This document shows positions 1-8,690 of a stretch of DNA of 49,164 nucleotides, in pieces. Within the stretch, counting starts at the first letter, position 1, and each line of letters opens with the position of its first letter. The translations under genes and the position numbers were made by a program. The stretch comes from Chitinophagales bacterium (GTDB lineage Bacteria > Bacteroidota > Bacteroidia > Chitinophagales > LD1): positions 1-49,164 of the forward strand of contig JAEUUZ010000027.1 in NCBI GenBank assembly GCA_016786765.1. The letters run 5' to 3'. The notes below the pieces were generated by a model that worked only from the letters and a program-made list of their open reading frames with translations, was not told where the DNA came from and did no database searches.

Positions 1-2454
1 AGCGAGCGAAGGAATGGTAGTCGTACCGGCCGGAATCGGATTGCCCAGATAGGTGTAAGGAGCAGTACCACCGGATATGGTGATGGTTACTGTACCATCC
101 GACCCACCATGACATTTAACATCGGTATGGGAAGTGGTAACAGTGAGGGCTGAATCAGGTTCATTTATTGTATCTCCGGCCAGTACAGTACAATTATACA
201 AATCTGTGATAGTACAATTGTAATTACCTGCAACTAATCCGGAAACATTTTGCGAAGTAGCTCCTGTATTCCAATTATAGGAATAGCCAGGTGTTCCACC
301 ACTCATTGTTAGGGTGAATGCACCGGTATTGTCGCCAGTACACCTAACATCCGTATTTACTAAGTTTGGAACAAGCGGTGCTGACGGTCCACCAATAATA
401 GCAGATGAAGTAGTAGTACAATTGTTCTGATCGGTGACAGTAATTACATAGGTTCCGGAAATCAAGTTTGAGGATGTAGAATCTAAATCAAAATTGCTCC
501 AAGCAAATGAATAAGGCGGATTACCTCCCGAGGCATGTGCTGTAGCTTTACCTTTACCCGAACGGTAGCAACTGTCTATATTGGTTTCAAAGGAAATCGT
601 TAAAGGTGGAATAGTAGAAATATTACCAGATGCAGTGGCCGTACAGCCTCTGCTATCAGAGACAGTTACAGATATGGGACCTGTTGCCAAATTATTGGCT
701 GAAGGATTATTGGGTTGACCACCACTCCAGGAATAATTGTAGGGAGAACTACCACCGGAAGGTACGGAAGCAAGTGCTGAGCCATTAGTTAAACCTGAAC
801 ACGATATACCAATGGTTGATAACGTTGCCACCATGGCTGCACCGGGTTGAGTTATAGTGATTGAGCCGGAAAAGGCATGCAATGCATTTCCATCAGCATA
901 ATTGTAGGTATATGTTCCGGCAGCCAAGCCCGAAATAGAGGCTCCGGTCATTCCATTACTCCAAGTTATATTGACAGGAGCTGTACTACCGGTAACAGTT
1001 AATGTAGCCGTTCCGTTTGAGCCTCCAAAGCAAGTTACATTAGTTGTAGCAACACTAGAGGTAATGCCACATGGTAACGAACCAATAGTAGCACTGTATT
1101 GAAGGAGAGATGAACAACCATTTGCGTCACGGAAATCGGCAATAAAAGTACCGGGCGCAAGACCAGTAGCTGTGGCACCTGGGAATCCTGGTCCCCAATT
1201 AACACCTGTATATGGTGGCGTTCCACCACTAATGGCAATGGTTGCCGTTCCATTATTAATGCCACAATTTGCATCAGTTTTGGACACAGTTGCAGTAACT
1301 GGAGTTGGTTGATTTAGTGTATATTGGGCTGTAGAGTAGCAAATACCATCAGTTACGGATACTGAATACGTACCTGCAGTAAGACCAATGTTTGAAGAAC
1401 CACTAGAGCCACCATTCCAAGTGTACGAAAATGGTCCGAATCCTCCGGAAGGAACTAAACTGATATTGCCATTATTTCCACCATTGCACAATGGATTTAC
1501 TAATGTTGGAGTTAATGTAATTGGATTTCTGACTTCAACAGAGTGTGTTGCAGTAGCTGAACAATTATTATTGTCTAATACTGTAACCGTTGCGTTGAAA
1601 ATACCTGCAGTGGTATACGTATGAGGAATGTTAACTGTTGCAGAAGTAGGGTTAGTTACAACAACATTTGGCGAACCATCACCAAAATTCCAAGTAATGC
1701 TTTGATATTGTGCAAGTGAACCAGTAAAACATGGCGGTGTAAATTGCAATGTTGTTGGTTGTCCGAGACAAACTTTATTTGAACTAAATGTAAAGTCTAC
1801 AGCTAGGCTATATTGAAAGTTTGAGTAATAACAATCTTTTTGTGATAAATTATAAAATCCAAACCTTCCTGGTTTAAAGCAATCTTGAACATCAAATTTT
1901 AGGACTCCGTCAATGAAAATCTGAGCTCTTGTATATGTTAAAATTAGTCGAAAAGAGTGATTGTTATTCCAACTCCAACCTGCGCTTCCAAAGTTATTTT
2001 GAACGACAGTAAATTCTGGCGAGTTTTGGTGGTTCCAAAACTGAGGAGTGTAGGTAGAAGGAGGTAAAACACCAAAAACTCTATTTATTGACATGCCTCG
2101 TGGTGCTCCGTTCTGCTGATCCTGTTTCCAATCATATAACCAACAATCGAAACTATCAGTTGCCCCTAATGGATTAAGGAAACTGAAAACAAATCCCATA
2201 TAGTCGTCATCAGTGTCAGTACTTTTAAAGTTTCCAGTAATGTCTACATTCATCAAATCGTAGGGCGTAAAATAGAATGACGGGTTGCCATTAACTGTCT
2301 GATGGACTTGAGAACCTCCTCCTTGAACCACCCAATTTCCATTTCCGGGCTGACCTCCTTTAACCCAAGTATTAAAGTCAACATTCGTTGAACATTGTGA
2401 CCATAAAGAGAATGAAAATAAAACAGATGCGATAGAAAATAACAGTTTTTTCAA
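1..2454 (-). CDS. Large secreted adhesin with lectin-like, PKD and SprB-type repeats (5' part, runs off window)
   Basis: An open frame of 818 codons runs from a TTG codon at 2454 to the left edge with no stop, so the C-terminus is missing. The N-terminus is a signal peptide (MKKLLFSIASVLF..., cleavage near residue 21). Next comes a beta-sandwich region resembling the thrombospondin C-terminal/lectin fold (DDDYMGFVFSF, WKQDQ; about residues 25-220). A PKD domain (WNFGDGS...HTYTTAG) lies at about 225-306. Six full SprB-like repeats and the start of a seventh follow, each with Cys, a GGxxPY core and GLxxGTYxVxVTDxxxC. Such proteins are usually exported by T9SS and act as surface adhesins or gliding filaments. 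The sorting domain would lie outside the window. No ATG or GTG fits: an in-frame TAA lies four codons upstream of the TTG. Function is inferred from domains only. Confidence 0.85.
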   Translation of the reverse strand, partial: MKKLLFSIASVLFSFSLWSQCSTNVDFNTWVKGGQPGNGNWVVQGGGSQVHQTVNGNPSFYFTPYDLMNVDITGNFKSTDTDDDYMGFVFSFLNPLGATDSFDCWLYDWKQDQQNGAPRGMSINRVFGVLPPSTYTPQFWNHQNSPEFTVVQNNFGSAGWSWNNNHSFRLILTYTRAQIFIDGVLKFDVQDCFKPGRFGFYNLSQKDCYYSNFQYSLAVDFTFSSNKVCLGQPTTLQFTPPCFTGSLAQYQSITWNFGDGSPNVVVTNPTSATVNIPHTYTTAGIFNATVTVLDNNNCSATATHSVEVRNPITLTPTLVNPLCNGGNNGNISLVPSGGFGPFSYTWNGGSSGSSNIGLTAGTYSVSVTDGICYSTAQYTLNQPTPVTATVSKTDANCGINNGTATIAISGGTPPYTGVNWGPGFPGATATGLAPGTFIADFRDANGCSSLLQYSATIGSLPCGITSSVATTNVTCFGGSNGTATLTVTGSTAPVNITWSNGMTGASISGLAAGTYTYNYADGNALHAFSGSITITQPGAAMVATLSTIGISCSGLTNGSALASVPSGGSSPYNYSWSGGQPNNPSANNLATGPISVTVSDSRGCTATASGNISTIPPLTISFETNIDSCYRSGKGKATAHASGGNPPYSFAWSNFDLDSTSSNLISGTYVITVTDQNNCTTTSSAIIGGPSAPLVPNLVNTDVRCTGDNTGAFTLTMSGGTPGYSYNWNTGATSQNVSGLVAGNYNCTITDLYNCTVLAGDTINEPDSALTVTTSHTDVKCHGGSDGTVTITISGGTAPYTYLGNPIPAGTTTIPSLA

Positions 2455-2573
2455 GTTGCAAAGATTTTAATGATGAATGAAAATCAACGTATTAGTTGGT
2501 CTAATATATAGTAAATTTTACGTATTTCAATAAATTTTAAAGCGCTAATTTTGTTAAATGCAACATTACAAAA

Positions 2574-3434
2574 TTATGGTCGTTTGTGTTTCCACCTATT
2601 ATGACTCCAAAGCCAGTCAGAAGGTTGCTTTCGTATTGTTGTTTCAAGATGTTTTGAAAATTGCTCGGTTATTTCATTGTCCCCAAGAGCATTGGCATCG
2701 TCACAAATTTCAAATAGCTCAATGGTGTATTTGCCTCTTTCAATTTGAACCATTTCAATATATACTACTGCACAATTATGAGCTTTTGCATAACGCTCCC
2801 CCCCAGTAAAAAAGCCTGTGTCTTGATTCAGGAACTTTGTCCAATATGCTCTTTTCGGATTCGGAGATTGATCGCCAATGAAAAAAACGGTGGAATGTTC
2901 TTTTAATGGTTCACTAAAAAAGGCACTTGCATTTTGCATTGCTATGAGCGTCATGCCCATTCTGCCCCGTGTTTTTTGAACCATTCGATTGAAATGCGGA
3001 TTACTAAGCATACTAACTACTCCAAACGTTTTACATGCAAGGATAATAGAAGCTTTGTATGCGCCATATTCCCAAGCACCAATATGTCCTAGCAGAGCAA
3101 CAATGCTTTTTTTCTCGGCTATCCATTTGTCGATGAGTTCAATATTCTTCACTGTGGCACGTTCATTTACCTCAGCTTCTGAAATCGAAATACATTTCAA
3201 GGTTTCAACAATTCTATCGGCAAGATGATTGTAACTTTTCCTACAAATTTCGTTTTGCTCAGTAGTGCTCTTTTCCGGGAAAGAACGCTGAATATTCTGT
3301 AACACCAACTTTTTGCGATACTTGATAATATGGCAAAGCACATAGGCTAAAACATCTGCCAATTTGTATAATACGCTTGACGGAAGATAGCTTAAGAGGT
3401 ATAAGACGGGCGCAATTAGGATATATGAAAGCAT
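2574..3434 (-). CDS. LpxL/HtrB-family lipid A acyltransferase
   Basis: At 286 aa this is the usual size for the lysophospholipid/lipid A late acyltransferase family (LpxL, LpxM, HtrB). A membrane-anchoring hydrophobic N-terminus (residues 1-35) is followed by the catalytic HX4E motif HIGAWE (His117, Glu122) and a DQSP motif in the second half. The C-terminus ends in the family-typical WLWSHNRWKH. The expected role is transfer of a secondary acyl chain from acyl-ACP to lipid A at the inner face of the cytoplasmic membrane. It stands alone, divergent from the aminotransferase to its right and downstream of the adhesin in the same orientation. Which acyl position it modifies cannot be told. Confidence 0.88.
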   Translation of the reverse strand: MLSYILIAPVLYLLSYLPSSVLYKLADVLAYVLCHIIKYRKKLVLQNIQRSFPEKSTTEQNEICRKSYNHLADRIVETLKCISISEAEVNERATVKNIELIDKWIAEKKSIVALLGHIGAWEYGAYKASIILACKTFGVVSMLSNPHFNRMVQKTRGRMGMTLIAMQNASAFFSEPLKEHSTVFFIGDQSPNPKRAYWTKFLNQDTGFFTGGERYAKAHNCAVVYIEMVQIERGKYTIELFEICDDANALGDNEITEQFSKHLETTIRKQPSDWLWSHNRWKHKRP

Positions 3435-3619
3435 AGCTCTAATAAACGAAAGATTTTAGATAAATGCAGATTCTTTATGCTCCGAGAGTACAATTATTAA
3501 AATCTTTCCACATATTCACTATTTCAATGAAATAATCGGGGTTTATTTTTTCAAAAACTTATTTTCGCGACTGCATTTTTGGATTTGACATTTTCACTAC
3601 AATAAACAAACTGCTTAAT

Positions 3620-4819
3620 ATGAATAACCTTCTATCAGAACGTATCAATTCCATGCAAGAGTCAGCCACTTTAAAAATGGCCAAAATTTCTCGCGAACTT
3701 CGCAGTCAAGGGCATGATGTAATCGATTTAAGTATTGGTGAACCTGATTTTGATACACCACAACATATAAAAGATGCAGCCAAAAAGGCCATTGACGAAG
3801 GTTACACACACTATACTCCTGTTCCTGGATATCCTGAACTGCGTAAAGCTATAGCCGCAAAACTGAAACGCGATAATAATATTGACTATACCTTTGATCA
3901 GATAGTTGTTTCAACAGGTGCTAAGCAGTCTATTGCCAATGTTGTGTTAAGCTTGGTGAATAAAGGAGAAGAAGTTTTATTGCCCGCTCCATATTGGGTG
4001 AGCTATTCTGCCATTGCCGATTTAGCCGAAGGAAAGTCGATTGAAATCCCAACAACAATTGACACTAATTTCAAAATTACAGCTGCAGAATTAGAAAAGC
4101 ACATTACCCCTAAAACCAAGTTGATTATTTTTTCTTCGCCATGTAATCCAACAGGAGCAGTATATTCGTTTGACGAGATGAAAAGCTTGGCTGAAATGTT
4201 GGTGCGTCACCCAAATGTGTTTGTGATTTGTGATGAAATTTATGAATACATCAATTACACCGGACAACCGAATGTGAGTTTAGCATCATTCCCGGAAGTA
4301 AAAAATCAAGTCATTACAGTAAACGGATTTTCAAAAGGATTCGCTATGACAGGATGGAGAGTAGGCTACATTGCTGCTCCCCTTTGGATTGCTCAGGCTT
4401 GCGACAAAATGCAGGGACAAATTACAAGCGGTACATGTTCAATTGCTCAGAAAGCTGCTGAAACGGCTGTTTCTACTGATCTAACACCAACCTATAATAT
4501 GGTAAAGGAGTTCAGAAAGCGAAGAGATATGGTATATGAACTATTAACGGCTATTCCTAATTTAAAAGTGAATTTACCGGAAGGTGCTTTCTACTTTTTC
4601 TTCGATGTGAGCGCTTATTTCGGGAAATCGTACAATGGTCAAACTGTAAATAATCCGGAAGATATGAGTGCTTATCTATTGAACGAAGCTAAGATTGGTT
4701 TAGTGAATGGAGAAGCCTTTGGCGATAGCCGTTGTATTCGCTTATCTTATGCAGCTTCAGAGGAAAAGTTGCGCGAAGTATGTAAACGATTGAAAGACGC
4801 ATTGGCAAAATTGAGCTAA
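3620..4819 (+). CDS. aspC: Class I/II pyridoxal-phosphate aminotransferase, aspartate aminotransferase type
   Basis: The 399-residue protein matches the Ib subgroup of aspartate aminotransferases in length and motif order. It has the N-terminal SIGEPDFDTP substrate-loop region, SSPCNPTGAVY with the conserved Asn, CDEIYE with the cofactor-binding Asp, and the Schiff-base lysine Lys239 in NGFSKGFAMTGWRVGY. The C-terminal IRLSYA carries the carboxylate-binding Arg. It should exchange amino groups between aspartate and 2-oxoglutarate in the cytoplasm. Exact substrate preference (aspartate, prephenate or broader) is not decidable here. It sits 31 nt upstream of the heptose kinase gene, so the two may be cotranscribed. 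A TATTTTCG element at 3560-3567 is a possible -7 promoter box. Confidence 0.92.
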   Translation: MNNLLSERINSMQESATLKMAKISRELRSQGHDVIDLSIGEPDFDTPQHIKDAAKKAIDEGYTHYTPVPGYPELRKAIAAKLKRDNNIDYTFDQIVVSTGAKQSIANVVLSLVNKGEEVLLPAPYWVSYSAIADLAEGKSIEIPTTIDTNFKITAAELEKHITPKTKLIIFSSPCNPTGAVYSFDEMKSLAEMLVRHPNVFVICDEIYEYINYTGQPNVSLASFPEVKNQVITVNGFSKGFAMTGWRVGYIAAPLWIAQACDKMQGQITSGTCSIAQKAAETAVSTDLTPTYNMVKEFRKRRDMVYELLTAIPNLKVNLPEGAFYFFFDVSAYFGKSYNGQTVNNPEDMSAYLLNEAKIGLVNGEAFGDSRCIRLSYAASEEKLREVCKRLKDALAKLS

Positions 4820-4850
4820 ATTTTATTCCTAAGTAAATACAAACACTGAA

Positions 4851-5807
4851 ATGGCTGAAACCCTTGACTTTTCTGCAATAAAAATTTTGCTCATCGGAGA
4901 TGTAATGATTGATCATTATTTGTACGGCCAAATCAACAGGATTTCTGCAGAAGCACCCGTGCCTATTGTCGATATCGAAGACGAAGAGTATCGATTAGGT
5001 GGAGCAGCAAATGTGGCGCTGAATCTTTTAGGCTTAGGAGCGAAAACTACCTTGCTTACTATGTTAGGTGACGATGAGGTTGGACGAAAGGCGCTTCACC
5101 TAATGAAGGAAAATAATTTAAAGACAAACCATGTGCTCACCTCAAAGTTGCGCACAACATCGCTTAAAACTCGTATTTTCGATGATGATCGTCAAGTAGT
5201 GCGATTTGATAGAGAAGACGATGCAGATTTATCGAAAGAGCAAGAAGAAATGCTATTAGAAGAATTGAATGCCCTATTGAAGAAAGAAAAATTCAATGCC
5301 ATCATTCTTCAAGATTACAACAAGGGAGTTTTGACAAAAAAAATAATTAAGCAAATTCTGTTGATCACGGCTAAGTTGAATATACCGGTAGTAGTAGATC
5401 CTAAGGAATATAATTTCTTTGAATATCAACAAATCGATTTGTTTAAACCGAACTTGAAAGAACTATCGGATGCTTTGAAAATTAAGATAGACCCTAGAAA
5501 CATAAATAGCCTTAGAAAAGCTGCAGAAGAATTAAAGAAGAAAAATAGATTCGATAATTTGATGCTTACGCTCGGCCCCAACGGTATTTTTATTTACGAA
5601 CAAAATGGCGATTCGTACATTGTTCCATCCCGCGTAATTAAAACAGCTGATGTTTCCGGAGCAGGAGACACTGTTGTTAGTATTGCTGCACTGGGTTTGG
5701 CACAGAAGTTGCCATTGATGAAAGTCGCTAAACTTGCCAATATTGCGGCCGGTAAAGTGTGTAAAAAAGTTGGAGTATGTCCCATAACGCTAAAAGATTT
5801 AAAATAA
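4851..5807 (+). CDS. rfaE1: D-glycero-beta-D-manno-heptose-7-phosphate kinase-like PfkB sugar kinase
   Basis: A 318-residue PfkB/ribokinase-family protein. The start region GDVMIDHYLYGQINRISAEAP closely follows the kinase half of HldE/RfaE, and RLGGAANVALNL is the first PfkB signature. The ATP-site signature DVSGAGDT carries the catalytic base Asp273. HldE-type proteins phosphorylate D-glycero-D-manno-heptose-7-phosphate at C1 on the way to ADP-heptose for LPS core. The adenylyltransferase domain of bifunctional HldE is absent, so this is the single-domain HldA/RfaE1 form and the partner enzyme must be encoded elsewhere. The next gene begins inside its 3' end (31-nt overlap). The family call is firm, the exact sugar substrate less so. 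Confidence 0.85.
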   Translation: MAETLDFSAIKILLIGDVMIDHYLYGQINRISAEAPVPIVDIEDEEYRLGGAANVALNLLGLGAKTTLLTMLGDDEVGRKALHLMKENNLKTNHVLTSKLRTTSLKTRIFDDDRQVVRFDREDDADLSKEQEEMLLEELNALLKKEKFNAIILQDYNKGVLTKKIIKQILLITAKLNIPVVVDPKEYNFFEYQQIDLFKPNLKELSDALKIKIDPRNINSLRKAAEELKKKNRFDNLMLTLGPNGIFIYEQNGDSYIVPSRVIKTADVSGAGDTVVSIAALGLAQKLPLMKVAKLANIAAGKVCKKVGVCPITLKDLK

Positions 5808-7729
5808 AGCGGATTCTATTTTTTGTTCTTCTGTTCTCTTTTTCCTATAACCTCGTAGCACAAAGTGAAGTTGATGAAAATGTATTGAAGTCTTACCTTC
5901 AATATAGCAAGTGTAATTTTGATAAAGGAGAGGTTATTGTATTATCGGATGACAATGAACTTCGATTCAGTAATAACTTTGAACTCGAACTACAACGAAC
6001 GGTTTTTCTTAAGTTTCTTAAATCTACAGTTTTCAATGAATCGTTGAGTGAAGTGCTCTTTTACCACGATAAAACCTTAGCATCAATAGAGTTGACAAAG
6101 GCTTTGGTCTATTATCAAGATCCTCAGTTGTTGATTTCTTTTAAAGACATAAGTCAGAAGTTGCAAACTAATGGGAAAGTTAATTTCGAGAAGGGACAAG
6201 TGCTTCAGATCAGTTATACGGCTAAATGTTTTTATACACGTAAGATGCCTGTGGTGCGTGTTCAGCATGCTGTGCCTATGGAGAAATTCAGTTATCATTT
6301 TTCGTATCCCGAATTAGTGAGCCTTGAATTTCAAATGCCGGATGCATTAACCGCAGATGTGAATAGCCAATTAGCAAGTAAAGGAAACTTTAGAGTGAAT
6401 GGTGTTGAACAAAGTATTGCATTTACCGAAAAGCAAGTTACATATACACAAATACCTTCACTCCGACAGCAAACATTTACACCAAGCTTGTTTGATTATG
6501 CGCCTAAAATTGCATTTCATATTACCGGTTTGAAGCGTTTTCCTACACAAGATAAAGCAGAGAAAATACAAGGCGATTATGGTCAGTCTGTTGTAGAGCA
6601 AGTGCTTAAGCGAAAAGATATAATGCCAAGGCTATTAACACGATTCGATGTGCCTAAAGCCTATGACTACCGTATTAATGCCATTCCAACACAAGAAGAA
6701 AAGTTAGGTCGAATATTCGATTTAGTGCGTAGAAATTTCCGTTGGAATAAAGTGGATTCCTTGTTTATCGATAACAAAAAAACATTTGAAAGTTTATGGA
6801 CAGAGCGAAAATGCACCGGCAGCGAAATAAATCTAACATTAGTCAAAGTGTTGATGAATTATGGCTTTGAAGCTTATCCGATGCTGGTAAGTACGAGAAG
6901 TCACGGTCGAGTTAATCAAGAATTTTCAGAGATAAAGGATTTCAATCGAATGATTGCCGTTGTTTATTTTCACGATAAAGTAATTCCGCTCGATGCCACA
7001 CAAACCTTTGGTGATTATCCAATGCTATCATCTGATGTCCTAAATACTTGGGGATTATCGGTGGCAATGAGTCCGGAACGTTGGCTGTTTTTGGAAGATA
7101 CCACGAATCAGTATCGCAACACTACGCTTTTGTTAGGCACTTTGCTTAATGATGCTGTCTTTAGAACAAATGTATATGTAAATAGTTTCAGTTACTCCAA
7201 AGCATTGCGTGTGGCTGCATTGGAGAAGGATAGCGTCAAAAACTTTATTAAGAGTACGTTCCGTTCTCCTTATTCCGTTAAACATTTTATTGTGGTTAAC
7301 GAGTATGTCGATTCTTTACCTTTAGCGCAAGAATTCGATGTGGAGATTCCGGTTACCAAAGACAACGATTTACGCGAAGTAAATGTGAACTTCCTGCAAT
7401 TTCCGGATACATTAAAAATGATAGAAGAAAATAGAACCACACCGCTTGATTTTGGTTATCGGCAAAACTACGAGCTGAAAGGGGAGTTCTCATTTCCGCA
7501 GGAATACCAAATTTATCTTTTGCCTGCACAAACAAGTTTGTCTATTTTAAATGGGGATGTCAGCTACTCTCGAAATTACCACGGCACCTCACATTCGTTT
7601 TCCTATGTATCGAATTTGGTGTTTAAGAAGTCGTTCTTTACCGCAGCAGAATCTAAAGAAATTGCTGCTTTCATGAAGAAAATTGCCAACTATCAGGTGC
7701 AGAATGTAATTGTTCGGAAAGTGTATTAA
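5777..7729 (+). CDS. Secreted transglutaminase-like (DUF3857-type) protein with altered catalytic triad
   Basis: 650 residues with an N-terminal signal segment (FFVLLFSFSYNLVAQ). The first half is beta-rich, as in DUF3857 proteins. A transglutaminase-like core spans about residues 310-420. Cys346 (KCTGSEINLTL) and Asp406 (IPLDATQ) sit where the catalytic Cys and Asp belong, but the position that normally carries His in the FNH motif reads FNR (Arg391). Enzyme activity is therefore doubtful. The C-terminal 230 residues resemble the beta domain that follows the core in these proteins. The ATG overlaps the end of the kinase gene by 31 nt and has GGAG just upstream, suggesting translational coupling. 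The protein is probably periplasmic or outer-membrane associated. Its substrate and role are unknown. Confidence 0.8.
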   Translation: MSHNAKRFKIKRILFFVLLFSFSYNLVAQSEVDENVLKSYLQYSKCNFDKGEVIVLSDDNELRFSNNFELELQRTVFLKFLKSTVFNESLSEVLFYHDKTLASIELTKALVYYQDPQLLISFKDISQKLQTNGKVNFEKGQVLQISYTAKCFYTRKMPVVRVQHAVPMEKFSYHFSYPELVSLEFQMPDALTADVNSQLASKGNFRVNGVEQSIAFTEKQVTYTQIPSLRQQTFTPSLFDYAPKIAFHITGLKRFPTQDKAEKIQGDYGQSVVEQVLKRKDIMPRLLTRFDVPKAYDYRINAIPTQEEKLGRIFDLVRRNFRWNKVDSLFIDNKKTFESLWTERKCTGSEINLTLVKVLMNYGFEAYPMLVSTRSHGRVNQEFSEIKDFNRMIAVVYFHDKVIPLDATQTFGDYPMLSSDVLNTWGLSVAMSPERWLFLEDTTNQYRNTTLLLGTLLNDAVFRTNVYVNSFSYSKALRVAALEKDSVKNFIKSTFRSPYSVKHFIVVNEYVDSLPLAQEFDVEIPVTKDNDLREVNVNFLQFPDTLKMIEENRTTPLDFGYRQNYELKGEFSFPQEYQIYLLPAQTSLSILNGDVSYSRNYHGTSHSFSYVSNLVFKKSFFTAAESKEIAAFMKKIANYQVQNVIVRKVY

Positions 7730-7745
7730 GTTTAATAACTGCTGC

Positions 7746-8690
7746 TTATTCCATTAAGCCACGTCCTTGTTTTTTGATCAAGTCTTGTGCAATAAGCTGG
7801 AATTTAACTTTATCCAAAATTCCGTTTACAAAGTCCTTACTCTTAGGTGTGCTGTAAATTTTCGAGATATCGATGTATTCGTTAATACTTACTTTAACCG
7901 GTACATTGGGTAAGTAAAGCAATTCACAAATGGCCATTTTCATCAGCACCATATCTAAAACGGCTATACGATCCATATCCCAATTCTTTAAATTAGGTTC
8001 GATTATCTTTTGTAATTCAGCATCGTGTTTGTAATACAATTTCAATAACTCGCGTGCAAAGCGTTGCTCTTCTTGCCATGTACGAATCGATTGAATAAAC
8101 ACTGAAATATCCATGTCTTCTTTCAACCCGTCAATATACTTTTGCAAAAGGTGAAGGAGAAGGAAAGCATCATCATCGTGATTGTTGAACTTCTCTTCTA
8201 AAATGCCTTCTAAGTTTTCGTTATCGGAAAAAACTTTTTTCAGCATATAAATTAGAATGTCGTTAAACTGTTTTTGAGTAGGCTGTTCAATGGCGCAGAA
8301 CTCTTTGTATTTAGGCTTATCTCGCAAAACCAAAAATAACGATCGCACAACTTCCTTATCGATATAGGAATGGATTTTCTCTGAACTCAATAGGGTTCTC
8401 CATTCATTTGACTCATTCAATTTAATGAAAAGGGGATGGGCAGCTAGGTTGGTATTGGCTTTTTTATCTTCGTCTGTTTGAATGTACTTCGCCATTTTAA
8501 GGGCGGTATCCACCAAGCTATACTGACAAACCTCGTTCAAATAGGCAATATACAGTAAGTACATGGTTACTGTTTTGTCCATGTTGCGAATCAACTGCAA
8601 TTCCAATGAAGATAGTTCACTTTCCTTGTTCAACTCATAACCATACAATACCTGCATGGTTTTCACCCTCAAACTTCTTCTCCCTAACAT
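7746..8690 (-). CDS. nusB: Transcription antitermination factor NusB, long Bacteroidota form
   Basis: The last ~140 residues (RFARELLKLYY...WDMDRIAVLDMVLMKMAICELLYL...KVSINEYIDISKIYSTPKSKDFVNGILDKV) are a clear NusB fold core. NusB with NusE/S10 binds boxA RNA and supports antitermination of rRNA transcription. At 314 residues the protein is about twice the E. coli length. The N-terminus still has the canonical RRSLRVKTMQVLYGYE start, so the extra sequence (about residues 30-170) is inserted between the first helix and the core and is mostly helical and charged. The gene starts directly after the stop of the leucine dehydrogenase gene (TAA then ATG), so the two are one transcript. Confidence 0.93.
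   Translation of the reverse strand: MLGRRSLRVKTMQVLYGYELNKESELSSLELQLIRNMDKTVTMYLLYIAYLNEVCQYSLVDTALKMAKYIQTDEDKKANTNLAAHPLFIKLNESNEWRTLLSSEKIHSYIDKEVVRSLFLVLRDKPKYKEFCAIEQPTQKQFNDILIYMLKKVFSDNENLEGILEEKFNNHDDDAFLLLHLLQKYIDGLKEDMDISVFIQSIRTWQEEQRFARELLKLYYKHDAELQKIIEPNLKNWDMDRIAVLDMVLMKMAICELLYLPNVPVKVSINEYIDISKIYSTPKSKDFVNGILDKVKFQLIAQDLIKKQGRGLME

Noticed and set aside
1..1540. Regularly recurring similar segments that could suggest CRISPR or tandem DNA repeats
   Set aside because: Period is about 240-270 nt and similarity is at protein level (SprB-type domains); no short direct repeats with spacers.
1035..1624. Two frames of about 79 codons inside the adhesin region
   Set aside because: Other-frame shadows of the SprB repeat coding sequence, which is open throughout in its own frame.
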